The notes under the pieces are model-generated. The model ran no database searches and was not told the origin of the DNA. It saw nothing but the letters and a program-made list of their open reading frames with translations. This document shows, piece after piece, positions 22,752-30,680 of a stretch of DNA of 40,420 nt; position 1 is the first letter of the stretch; the number at the start of each line of letters is the position of its first letter. The translations under genes were made by a program, and so were the position numbers. Source of the stretch: Aeolococcus sp035552595 (GTDB taxonomy: Bacteria; Chloroflexota; Dormibacteria; Aeolococcales; Aeolococcaceae); the NCBI GenBank assembly GCA_035552595.1, contig DASZKZ010000081.1:1-40420 (forward strand), written 5' to 3'.

Positions 22752-25430
22752 TCAGAGCAGGCGGGGCTCGGCGCCCTCGGTGCGAATCTCGTACTGCTCG
22801 AGGGCGGCGGTGACCACGTGCCGGGGCACACGGTCGTCGTCGGCGAGAGCATCGAGCGCGGCCACGGTGATGTGGGGCGCATCCACCTCGAAGTGGCTGC
22901 GCAAGGCGGCACGGGTGTCGCTGCGCCCGTACCCGTCGGTGCCCAGCGGAACGAACCGCTGGGGCACGAACCTCGCCACCTGTTCGGCGACCGTCTTCTG
23001 GTAGTCGGTGACCGCCACGACCGGGCCCTCCGTGTCGCGGAGCTGCTCGAGGAGGTGGGAGGTCCGCTGCGGCCCGTCGGGATGAAGCCGGTTCCAGCGC
23101 TCCACGGAGAGCGCGTCGTTGCGCAGCGCCAGGTAGCTGGTCACACTCCAGACGTCTGCGGCCACGTCGTGCTCCGCGAGCATCGCCTGCGCTTCCAGCG
23201 CGGCCTGCATGGCCGTGCCGCTGGCGAAGAGCTGGAGCCGGTGGGCGCGCTCCTCGGGCGCCCGCTGCAACCTGTACAGCCCTCGCAGGATGCCGTCCTC
23301 CGTTCCCTCGGGCATGGCCGGCATGGGGTAGTTCTCGTTGTAGAGGGTCAAGTAGTAGAAGACGTCCTCGCCGCGCTCGTACATGCGCCGCATCCCTTCG
23401 CGGATGATCACCGCCACCTCGAAGGCGTACGCGGGGTCGTAGACCTCGCAGTTGGGCACCGCCGAGAACAGCAGTGGGGAGTGCCCATCCTGGTGCTGCA
23501 GGCCCTCACCGTTGAGCGTGGTCCTGCCCGCCGTGCCGCCCAGCATGAAGCCCCGGCCGCGCGCGTCCCCGAAGGCCCAGACCAGGTCTCCGACGCGCTG
23601 ATAGCCGAACATCGAGTAGTAGATGTAGAAGGGGATCATCGGCTCGCCGTGGGTCGCGTAGGCCGTTCCCGCGGCGCTGAAGCTGCCCATCGCTCCCGCC
23701 TCGGTGATGCCCTCCTCGAGCAGCTGGCCATCGGGCGCCTCCTGGTAGCTGAGCACCATGTTGGCGTCGACGGGCTCGTAGCGCTGCCCGAACGGCGAGT
23801 AGATCTTGACCTCACGGAAGAGCGCGTCCATCCCGAAGGTGCGCGCTTCGTCGGGGATGATGGGCACGACGCGGCGCCCCACCTCGGGATCGCGAAGGAG
23901 GTTGCGCAGGATGGCGCCGAAGGCCGCGGTGGTCGAGGCCGGGCGGCCTCCGCTGCCGCCGATGGAGTCGGACCAGACCTTGTCGCCGGGGATGGTCAGC
24001 GGCCGGCTGCGCACCACGCGCTTGGGGAGGGTGCCTCCCAGAGCGAGGCGGCGGCTCATCAGGTAGTCGATCTCCTCCGAGCGGCTGCCGGGGTGGTAGT
24101 AGGGTGCGATGCCGTCGTCCAGCTGCTTGTCGCTGATGGGCAGCTGGAGCTTGTCGCGGAACGCTTTCAGCTCCGTGTCCCCGATCTTCTTGATCTGATG
24201 GGTGGCGTTGCGGCCTTCGAAGAGCGAGCCCAGCGTCCAGCCCTTCACGGTGTGCGCCAGGATCACAGTCGGCGCGCCCTTCTGCTCCAGCGCCAGGCGG
24301 TAGGCGCTGTAGAGCTTGCGGTAGTCGTGGCCGCCGCGGCGGAGGTGACGGAGGTCGTCGTCACCGAGGTGCTCGACGAGCCGGCGCAGTCGCGGATCAG
24401 GACCGAAGAAGCTCTCGCGGATGTACGCGCCGCTCTCCGTCGAATATTTCTGGAACTGACCGTCGTTGGTGCTGTTCATCTTGTCGACCAGCACGCCGTC
24501 GACGTCGCGGGCCAGAAGGGGGTCCCATTCGCGCGCCCAGATCACCTTGACGACGTTCCAGCCGGCGCCTCGGAACAGCGACTCCAGCTCCTGGATGATC
24601 TTGCCGTTGCCGCGAACCGGTCCGTCGAGACGCTGCAGGTTGCAGCTGATCACGAAGACGAGGTTGTCGAGCTGCTCGCGCGCCGCCAGGGAGAGCGCGC
24701 CGGTGGCCTCCGGCTCATCCATCTCACCGTCGCCGAGGAAGGCCCAGACCCGTGACTCGCTGGTGTCGGCGATCTTGCGCTGGTAGAGGTAGCGGTTGAA
24801 GCGTGCCTGGTAGATGGCGTTGAGAGGGCCCAGCCCCATGGACACGGTGGGGAACTCCCAGAACTCCGGCATCAGCCGGGGGTGGGGATAGGAGCTCAGG
24901 CCCTTGCCACCGGCCTCGTGGCGGAAGTTGTCGAGGTGCTCCTCGGTGAGCCGTCCCTCCAGGAAGGCGCGCGAGTACATCCCCGGCGCGGCGTGCCCCT
25001 GGTAGTAGATCTGGTCACCGGAGCGGCCGTCGTCCTTGCCCCGGAAGAAATGGTTGAAGCCCACCTCGTACAACGACGCCGACGACGCGTACGTGCTCAG
25101 GTGGCCGCCGATCCCGTCGGTCCGCTTGTTGGCGCGGGTGACCATCACCGCCGCGTTCCAGCGCACGATCCGGCGGATGCGCCGCTCCATCTCCTCGTCG
25201 CCGGGAAACCACGGCTCCTCCTCCGGCGGGATGGTGTTGATGTAGGGCGTCGACACCAGCGCTGGCACGCCCACCTGGAGGCTGCGGGCGCGCTCGGCGA
25301 GCTTGCCGATGACATAGCGGGCCCGCGAGACGCCCTCGGTGGCGACCAGGGTGTCGAGCGACTCCATCCACTCGGCGGTCTCGTCGGGATCGCTGTCGGG
25401 GAGCTGGTGCAGGAAGGCGTCGAAGGTCAT
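22752..25430 (-). CDS. aceE: Pyruvate dehydrogenase E1 component, homodimeric type
   Basis: Thiamine-diphosphate-dependent E1 that decarboxylates pyruvate and acetylates the E2 lipoyl group. The 892-residue length is that of the homodimeric (gammaproteobacterial/actinobacterial) class. Start ATG 25430 has AGGACGG upstream. Visible: the N-terminal YVIGKLAERARSLQVG, NTIPPEEEPWFPGDEEMERRIR, GHLSTYASSASLYEVGFNHFF and the ThDP motif FLGDGEMDEPEATGA with the later SCNLQRLDGPVRGN. GFMLGGTAGRTTLNGEGLQHQDGHS (loop containing the second active-site histidines) spans about 620-645. No E2 or E3 genes lie nearby, as in actinobacteria where aceE often stands alone. TACGCT at 25467-25472 may be its -10. Adjacent pepN is 47 nt upstream on the same strand. 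Confidence 0.97.
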   Translation of the reverse strand: MTFDAFLHQLPDSDPDETAEWMESLDTLVATEGVSRARYVIGKLAERARSLQVGVPALVSTPYINTIPPEEEPWFPGDEEMERRIRRIVRWNAAVMVTRANKRTDGIGGHLSTYASSASLYEVGFNHFFRGKDDGRSGDQIYYQGHAAPGMYSRAFLEGRLTEEHLDNFRHEAGGKGLSSYPHPRLMPEFWEFPTVSMGLGPLNAIYQARFNRYLYQRKIADTSESRVWAFLGDGEMDEPEATGALSLAAREQLDNLVFVISCNLQRLDGPVRGNGKIIQELESLFRGAGWNVVKVIWAREWDPLLARDVDGVLVDKMNSTNDGQFQKYSTESGAYIRESFFGPDPRLRRLVEHLGDDDLRHLRRGGHDYRKLYSAYRLALEQKGAPTVILAHTVKGWTLGSLFEGRNATHQIKKIGDTELKAFRDKLQLPISDKQLDDGIAPYYHPGSRSEEIDYLMSRRLALGGTLPKRVVRSRPLTIPGDKVWSDSIGGSGGRPASTTAAFGAILRNLLRDPEVGRRVVPIIPDEARTFGMDALFREVKIYSPFGQRYEPVDANMVLSYQEAPDGQLLEEGITEAGAMGSFSAAGTAYATHGEPMIPFYIYYSMFGYQRVGDLVWAFGDARGRGFMLGGTAGRTTLNGEGLQHQDGHSPLLFSAVPNCEVYDPAYAFEVAVIIREGMRRMYERGEDVFYYLTLYNENYPMPAMPEGTEDGILRGLYRLQRAPEERAHRLQLFASGTAMQAALEAQAMLAEHDVAADVWSVTSYLALRNDALSVERWNRLHPDGPQRTSHLLEQLRDTEGPVVAVTDYQKTVAEQVARFVPQRFVPLGTDGYGRSDTRAALRSHFEVDAPHITVAALDALADDDRVPRHVVTAALEQYEIRTEGAEPRLL

Positions 25431-25477
25431 GTCATCCGTCCTGGGTTGGGAGCCGGCCGCCCTCTCAGCGTACCTGG

Positions 25478-28051
25478 CTATGTCCGAGCTCCCACCTCGG
25501 CCTCAGACGCGCGGTCGGCCGCCTGGGCGCGCTGCAGGCGCAGGGTCTGGTCGCGGCTCTCCATGACCAGGCGCCGCCCCGACTCCTTGAGATCGCTGCC
25601 CTCGAGGAGTCGGTCGGCCGCGGCCACCACGCCGTCGTCGACACGGAAGACGGGGTACATCCCCGCGGTGAAGAACTCCGCCTCCTCCGAGGTCCGGTCG
25701 CGCCAGTAGCGCGGCACCATCTCCACCCAGCGCTCCAGGAAGGGGGCGAACAGGTGCTGCTGGTCACGCTCCTGAAGGCCGCGGATCAGGGCTTTCTGCG
25801 TGGCCAGGGGCGTCTCGGGATCGACGAGCCGCTCCCAGGCTGCCTCCTTGGCGGCGGCGTCCGGGCGCGAGGCGCGCGCCGCTGCCGCCTTGCGCAGGCC
25901 GACGTCGGTGAGGTCGGCGGAGGACTCGGCGTCGATGGCGGCCTCGTCCAACCGTCCCGCTGCCGCCAGACGGCGCACCAGGAACCAGCGCAGGTCCTGG
26001 TCGACCACCATGCCCTCGGGCAGATCCCTGCCCGCCAGGAGACCGGTGGTGACAGCCAGGTCGGCGTCGCTGTCGGCGGTGGTCACGGTGGCGCGCAGCG
26101 CGGTCAGCTGGTGTGGTGTCCCCGGCGACGCCCCCGTCAGGATCACCTCCGCGGTGCTGTGCAGCAGAGCCCGGAGCCGGGCGCGGTTGTCGGGATGGCT
26201 GTACAGCTCGACGGCGGTGATGGCCTGGCCGAGGATGTCGTCGACGATGGTCGGCATCGTCTCGTTGGGCGCATGCCTGGCCACCAGATCGATGTAGCGG
26301 CTCGCCGGCAGCTCGCCGTCGCGGACCATGTCCCAGACCGCCGCCCAGATCAGCGAGCGGGCCAGCGCGTCGTCGAGGTCACTGAGGTGGTCGATGACCG
26401 TCTGCGTGGAGATCTCGTCGAGGCGGATCTTGGCGAAGGTGAGGTCACCATCGTTGAGCAGCAGCAGCGCGGGGCGCGCGCGCCGGCGCAGGGGCTCGAC
26501 CTCGGTGCGCCGGCCGGAGACGTCGAGCTCGAACCGCTCGGTGCGCACCAGCCGACCGTCGTCGTCGAGGTCGTACAGGCCCACCCCGACGCGGTGCGAG
26601 CGAAGCGTCGGGAAGGAGGCGTTGGCCGCCTCCTGGATGAGGGCGCAGCTGTCGATCATGCCGTCGGCGGTGGTGGAGATCTCGGCCCGGAGGACGTTCA
26701 TCCCGGCGGTCTGCAGCCACTCGCGCGTCCACGCCGCCAGGTCTCTGCCCGAGTGCCGTTCCAGCGGGGCCAGGAAGTCTCGCAGCGTGGCGTTGGCCCA
26801 TTGATGCTCCGCGAAGTAGTCGCGCACCCCTCCGAAGAAGGCATCCTCGCCCACCCAGGCGACCAGCTGGCGCAGGACCGACGCGCCCTTGGCGTAGCTG
26901 ATGCCATCGAAGTTGAGGCGGCCGGTGCTCACATCCGGCACGTCGGCTGCGATGGGATGGGTGGTGGGCAGCTGGTCCTGTTGCGCGGCCCAGGACTTGT
27001 CGCCGTTGGCAAAGTCGACCCAGGCGCTGGTGTACTTGGTGGCCGAGGCCTGGGCGTCGTTGCCCATGTAGGTGGCGAAGCTCTCGTTGAGCCAGAGGTC
27101 GTCCCACCAGCGCATCGTCACCAGGTCGCCGAACCACATGTGCGCCATCTCGTGGAGGATGGTTCCCGCCCGCCACGCCAGCACGGTGGCCGGCACGGCG
27201 CCGCGGTAGATGGTGCTCTCCTCGTTGAACGTGACACAGGCGACGTTCTCCATGGCGCCCGCGTTGAACTCGGGCACGAACAGCTGGTCGTACTTGGCGC
27301 CGAACGGATACGGTGTCTTGAAGCGATCGGCGAAGTGGGTCAGCCCCTGCTTGGTGATCTCGAAGATCTCCGCGTCATCGAGGTAGCGGCGCAGCGACTG
27401 GCGGCAGTAGAGGTTGAGCTCGATGCCCTGGTGCGCGTCGGTGACCCGGGCGTACGGCCCGGCCACGATGGCGACCAGGTAGCTGGACATCACCGGCGAC
27501 TCGCTGAAGTGGATGAGGGTGGCCGCCGGCTGTTCGCCCGCATCCTCGCTGCGGTCCACCGGCGCATTGCTCACCACCGTCCATGCGGATGGGGCGGTCA
27601 CGTGCAGTGTGAAGCGTGCCTTGAGGTCGGGCTGGTCAAAGCACGCGAAGACGCGGTGCGCCTCGAAGGGCTCGCACTGGGTGTAGAGGTAGACGTTGCT
27701 GTCGGCGGGGTCGACGACGCGATGCAGGCCCATCCCCGTGTGCGAGTAGCGGCAGTCGGCGACCACGCGGAGGTGGTTGTGGCCGGCCAGGCCGGAGATG
27801 GCGATGCGGTTGCCGGAGAAGGCCGCGGCATCGACGGTGCTGCCGTTGAGGACGATCTCGCGGACGGCGGCGGCCTCCAGGTTGAGAAAGGTCGAGGCGC
27901 CGTCGGTGGCGGAGAACTCGATGTCGGCGATGCTCCGGAACGTGGGCGAGGCGGGGCCGCCGGTGAGGTCGAGCTCGACGTCGTAGGTCAGGCCGGAGAT
28001 CAGCGCGAAGCGCTCCTCGGCCTCGGAGCGCAGCAGATCGTCAGGAGTCAC
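25478..28051 (-). CDS. pepN: Aminopeptidase N (M1 zinc metallopeptidase)
   Basis: Cytosolic exopeptidase removing N-terminal residues from peptides. It is 857 residues, GTG at 28051, matching actinobacterial PepN (about 850). The substrate-recognition motif GAMENVACVTF is at about 263-273 and the zinc site HEMAHMWFGD at about 299-308, with the third ligand Glu in WLNESFATYMG about 19 residues later. The C-terminal ERAP1-like helical domain follows from about residue 500. TAGGCT lies exactly 6 nt before the GTG with no ribosome site, indicating a leaderless transcript. Confidence 0.97.
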   Translation of the reverse strand: MTPDDLLRSEAEERFALISGLTYDVELDLTGGPASPTFRSIADIEFSATDGASTFLNLEAAAVREIVLNGSTVDAAAFSGNRIAISGLAGHNHLRVVADCRYSHTGMGLHRVVDPADSNVYLYTQCEPFEAHRVFACFDQPDLKARFTLHVTAPSAWTVVSNAPVDRSEDAGEQPAATLIHFSESPVMSSYLVAIVAGPYARVTDAHQGIELNLYCRQSLRRYLDDAEIFEITKQGLTHFADRFKTPYPFGAKYDQLFVPEFNAGAMENVACVTFNEESTIYRGAVPATVLAWRAGTILHEMAHMWFGDLVTMRWWDDLWLNESFATYMGNDAQASATKYTSAWVDFANGDKSWAAQQDQLPTTHPIAADVPDVSTGRLNFDGISYAKGASVLRQLVAWVGEDAFFGGVRDYFAEHQWANATLRDFLAPLERHSGRDLAAWTREWLQTAGMNVLRAEISTTADGMIDSCALIQEAANASFPTLRSHRVGVGLYDLDDDGRLVRTERFELDVSGRRTEVEPLRRRARPALLLLNDGDLTFAKIRLDEISTQTVIDHLSDLDDALARSLIWAAVWDMVRDGELPASRYIDLVARHAPNETMPTIVDDILGQAITAVELYSHPDNRARLRALLHSTAEVILTGASPGTPHQLTALRATVTTADSDADLAVTTGLLAGRDLPEGMVVDQDLRWFLVRRLAAAGRLDEAAIDAESSADLTDVGLRKAAAARASRPDAAAKEAAWERLVDPETPLATQKALIRGLQERDQQHLFAPFLERWVEMVPRYWRDRTSEEAEFFTAGMYPVFRVDDGVVAAADRLLEGSDLKESGRRLVMESRDQTLRLQRAQAADRASEAEVGART

Positions 28052-28057
28052 GGGGCT

Positions 28058-28063
28058 AGCCTA
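28058..28063 (-). promoter_or_regulatory. -10 element, leaderless promoter of pepN
   Basis: Minus strand reads TAGGCT, AGCCCC, GTG. The 6-nt spacing puts the transcription start on or next to the GTG. Identical hexamer and spacing occur before rpe. The -35 region has only a weak GAC-containing match. Confidence 0.6.
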
Positions 28064-28090
28064 TCGTCCCGGCGACCGGATCCGTCTTTC

Positions 28091-29251
28091 TCACCCGGCT
28101 CGTTGCAGCGCCTGGTCGAGGTCGGCGAGGAGGTCGTCGAGATCCTCGATTCCCACCGAGAGCCTGAGCAGCCCCTCGGCGAGCCCGATCCTGCGGCGTT
28201 CCTCCAACGGCACCGAGGTGTGGGTCATCAGGCCGGGGTGCTCGGCGAGGGATTCCACCGCCCCGAGCGACTCGGCGAGTGTGAACAGTCGCAGCCCCTC
28301 CAGCACGCGCACCGCGGTGGTCGCGTCGGCGAGCTCGAAGGACACCATCCCCCCGAAGACCCCGCCCATCTGGCGCAGCGCCAGCTGGTGTTGTGGATGT
28401 GATTCCAGCCCGGGATGGTGGACGGCCCCCACCGCGGGGTGGGCCTCGAGGTGACGGGCGACGGCGAGCGCGTTGTCGCTGTGCCTCTGCACGCGAAGGG
28501 CGAGCGTCTTGAGCCCGCGCAGCAGCAGCCAGCAGTCGAAGGGTGAGGGGACGGCGCCGACCGCGTTCTGGTGGAAGCGCAGGCGTTCCGCGAGCCCGTC
28601 GTCGGAGGTGATCAGGCAGCCGCCGAGGACGTCACTGTGTCCGCCCAGGTACTTGGTGGAGCTGTGCATGACGATGTCGGCACCGAGCTCGAGCGGGCGC
28701 TGGATGTACGGCGTCGCGAAGGTGCTGTCCACCGCCAGGCTGGCGCCGTGTTGGTGGGCCACCGCGGCGGCGGCGGCGATGTCGACGACGCGCAGCAGCG
28801 GGTTGGTGGGGCTCTCCATCCAGACCAGCCGGGTGCGATCGATGAGGGCCGCCTCGATGGCGCCGGGGACGGTGGCGTCGACGGCGCTGAACCTCAGCCC
28901 ATAGCGCCGCATCACCTTGTCGAAGAGGCGGTAGGTTCCGCCGTAGGCGTCCTCCATGTAGACGACGTGGTCACCGGGGTCGAGCAGCAACAGGGCGGTG
29001 GTGGTCGCGGCCAGGCCGGACGCGAAGGCCAGCCCATGGCGGCCGCCTTCGAGTGACGCCAGGCAGGTCTCCAGCTGCTCGCGGGTGGGGTTGTTGCTGC
29101 GCGTGTACTCGAAGCCACCGTGCCGTCCGATGCCCTCCTGCGCGAAGGTGGTGGCCAGGTGGATGGGCTGAACCACAGCGCCGGTGGCCGCGTCGGGGCC
29201 CTGTCCCACGTGGATGGCACGGGTGGCGAATCCGGCTCGTTCTGCGGTCAT
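28091..29251 (-). CDS. metB: Cystathionine gamma-synthase/gamma-lyase (trans-sulfuration PLP enzyme)
   Basis: PLP enzyme of the Cys/Met metabolism family, 386 residues, ATG 29251, one nt after the CBS stop. The N-terminus has GFATRAIHVGQGPDAATGAVVQPIHLATTF, the family signature for substrate phosphate contacts. YTRSNNPTREQLETCLASLEGG and GDHVVYMEDAYGGTYRLFDKV follow. The Schiff-base lysine is K200 in MHSSTKYLGGHSDVLGG. Gamma-synthase and gamma-lyase cannot be separated by motif. Being cotranscribed with cystathionine beta-synthase suggests gamma-lyase activity (cystathionine to cysteine) in reverse transsulfuration, the arrangement known from mycobacteria. The metB symbol follows common annotation and does not assert the direction. 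Confidence 0.92.
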   Translation of the reverse strand: MTAERAGFATRAIHVGQGPDAATGAVVQPIHLATTFAQEGIGRHGGFEYTRSNNPTREQLETCLASLEGGRHGLAFASGLAATTTALLLLDPGDHVVYMEDAYGGTYRLFDKVMRRYGLRFSAVDATVPGAIEAALIDRTRLVWMESPTNPLLRVVDIAAAAAVAHQHGASLAVDSTFATPYIQRPLELGADIVMHSSTKYLGGHSDVLGGCLITSDDGLAERLRFHQNAVGAVPSPFDCWLLLRGLKTLALRVQRHSDNALAVARHLEAHPAVGAVHHPGLESHPQHQLALRQMGGVFGGMVSFELADATTAVRVLEGLRLFTLAESLGAVESLAEHPGLMTHTSVPLEERRRIGLAEGLLRLSVGIEDLDDLLADLDQALQRAG

Positions 29252-29252
29252 C

Positions 29253-30620
29253 TCAGCGGTGGTGGGCGACGTATTCGAGCAGGTCGGCCCGGGTGATCAC
29301 CCCGACGGGGCGGTCGGCGTCGATGATGGTCACCGCCGCCTCGCCCTTGAGCAGTGGGGCGAAGGCCTCATCCAGGGGCGCGTCGGCTGCCACCGACGTG
29401 AACGGCGGATCCATGGCCGCCGAGACGGACGCGGTCACCACGGCGGGGTCGCGGTAGACACGGTCGAGCAAGGTGCGCTCGGCGATGCTGCCCACCACCG
29501 TCCTGTCGCCGTCGGTGCCCTCCACGACCGGGAGCTGGGAGATGTTGTAGCGCTGCATGAGGTCGATCGCCTCGCCCACCGTCTTGCCGACCTCCACCGC
29601 CACCAGCGACGGGACGGTCCCGTCGGTGGCGTGCGCGGCCAGCACCTCGCGGACGCGAGCCGGTCCGAGCCGGTCGAGAAAGCCGTTCTGGCGCATCCAC
29701 TCGTCGGAGAAGAATTTGCTCAGGTAGTTGCGCCCGGTATCGGGGAGGAGAACCACGATGACCCCCTCGGGGTCGGTGTCCGCGGCCACCACCAGAGCGG
29801 CGTGCAGGGCCATGCCCGCGGAGCCTCCCACCAGGATCCCCTCCTCGCGTGCCAGCCGGCGCGACGCTACGAACGCCTCACGGTCGGTGACCTGGATGAT
29901 GCGGTCGACCACCGCTGGGTCGAACGTGCCTGGCCAGAAGTCCTCGCCCACTCCCTCGATCTTGTAGGGGGCGATCGGGCCCGAGAAGATCGAGCCCTCC
30001 GGATCGGCGCCGACCACCTGCACGGCCGGGCTCTGCTCCTTCAGATAGCGCCCCGTCCCGCTGATGGTGCCGCCGGTGCCCACCCCGGCGACGAAGACGC
30101 TGATGCGCCCCTCGGTCTGGCGCCACAGCTCCGGACCTGTGGTCTGGTAGTGCGCCTCGGGGTTCTTGGCGTTGAAGTACTGGTTGGGCTGATACGCGCC
30201 GGGAATCTCGCGCGCCAGCCGATCGGCGACCGAGTAGTACGACTGCGGCGAGTCGCGATCGACGTTGGTGGGGCAGACCACCACGTCGGCGCCGTACGCC
30301 CTGAGCAAGCTGATCTTCTCCGCCGACATCTTGTCGGGCATGACGAAGATCATCTTGTAGCCCTTGATGGCGGCCACCATGGCCAGACCATGGCCGGTGT
30401 TCCCCGAGGTGGGCTCGATGATGGTGCCGCCGCGGCGGAGCTGGCCTCCCCGCTCCGCCTCCTCGACCATGCCCAGGGCGATGCGGTCCTTGACGCTTCC
30501 ACCCGGGTTGAGCTGCTCGAGCTTGGCCAGAACGGTGGCCCCCACCCCCCGGGTCAGAGCCCGGAGCCGCACCAGGGGCGTGTTGCCGACCAGGTCGAGA
30601 ATGCTGTCGGAGTACTCCAC
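29253..30620 (-). CDS. cbs: Cystathionine beta-synthase
   Basis: Condenses homocysteine and serine to cystathionine. It is 455 residues from GTG 30620. The N-terminal fold-type II PLP domain carries DLVGNTPLVRL, the Schiff-base lysine K44 in NPGGSVKDRIALGM, the substrate loop EPTSGNTGHGLA and the PLP-phosphate loop VAGVGTGGTISGTGRYLKE. DPEGSIFSG and the VEGVGEDFWPGTFDP stretch are highly like mycobacterial CBS. The C-terminus holds two CBS (Bateman) repeats at about 340-390 and 400-450 (GEAIDLMQRYNISQLPVVEG; PVGVITRADLLEYV), a possible SAM/adenosyl-sensing module. No heme-binding N-terminal extension is present. TAGAAT lies 7 nt before the start. First gene of the pair with metB. Confidence 0.95.
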   Translation of the reverse strand: MEYSDSILDLVGNTPLVRLRALTRGVGATVLAKLEQLNPGGSVKDRIALGMVEEAERGGQLRRGGTIIEPTSGNTGHGLAMVAAIKGYKMIFVMPDKMSAEKISLLRAYGADVVVCPTNVDRDSPQSYYSVADRLAREIPGAYQPNQYFNAKNPEAHYQTTGPELWRQTEGRISVFVAGVGTGGTISGTGRYLKEQSPAVQVVGADPEGSIFSGPIAPYKIEGVGEDFWPGTFDPAVVDRIIQVTDREAFVASRRLAREEGILVGGSAGMALHAALVVAADTDPEGVIVVLLPDTGRNYLSKFFSDEWMRQNGFLDRLGPARVREVLAAHATDGTVPSLVAVEVGKTVGEAIDLMQRYNISQLPVVEGTDGDRTVVGSIAERTLLDRVYRDPAVVTASVSAAMDPPFTSVAADAPLDEAFAPLLKGEAAVTIIDADRPVGVITRADLLEYVAHHR

Positions 30621-30627
30621 CGCCCGG

Positions 30628-30633
30628 ATTCTA
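30628..30633 (-). promoter_or_regulatory. -10 element, leaderless promoter of cbs-metB
   Basis: Minus strand TAGAAT (5 of 6 to TATAAT) then CCGGGCG and the GTG start. There is no room for a Shine-Dalgarno; leaderless transcription is expected. Confidence 0.6.
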
Positions 30634-30680
30634 GGCGTGTCGCGGGCCGATGCCCGAGCACCGCACCTGTGCCACGAGGG

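Noticed and set aside
25754..28402. An 882-codon plus-strand open frame opposite pepN
   Set aside because: Antisense shadow; translation is Gly/Val/His/Arg-rich without family motifs, while pepN carries the complete M1 zinc site. The 645-codon frame at 22818-24755 and the 865-codon frame at 31086-33683 are rejected for the same reason.
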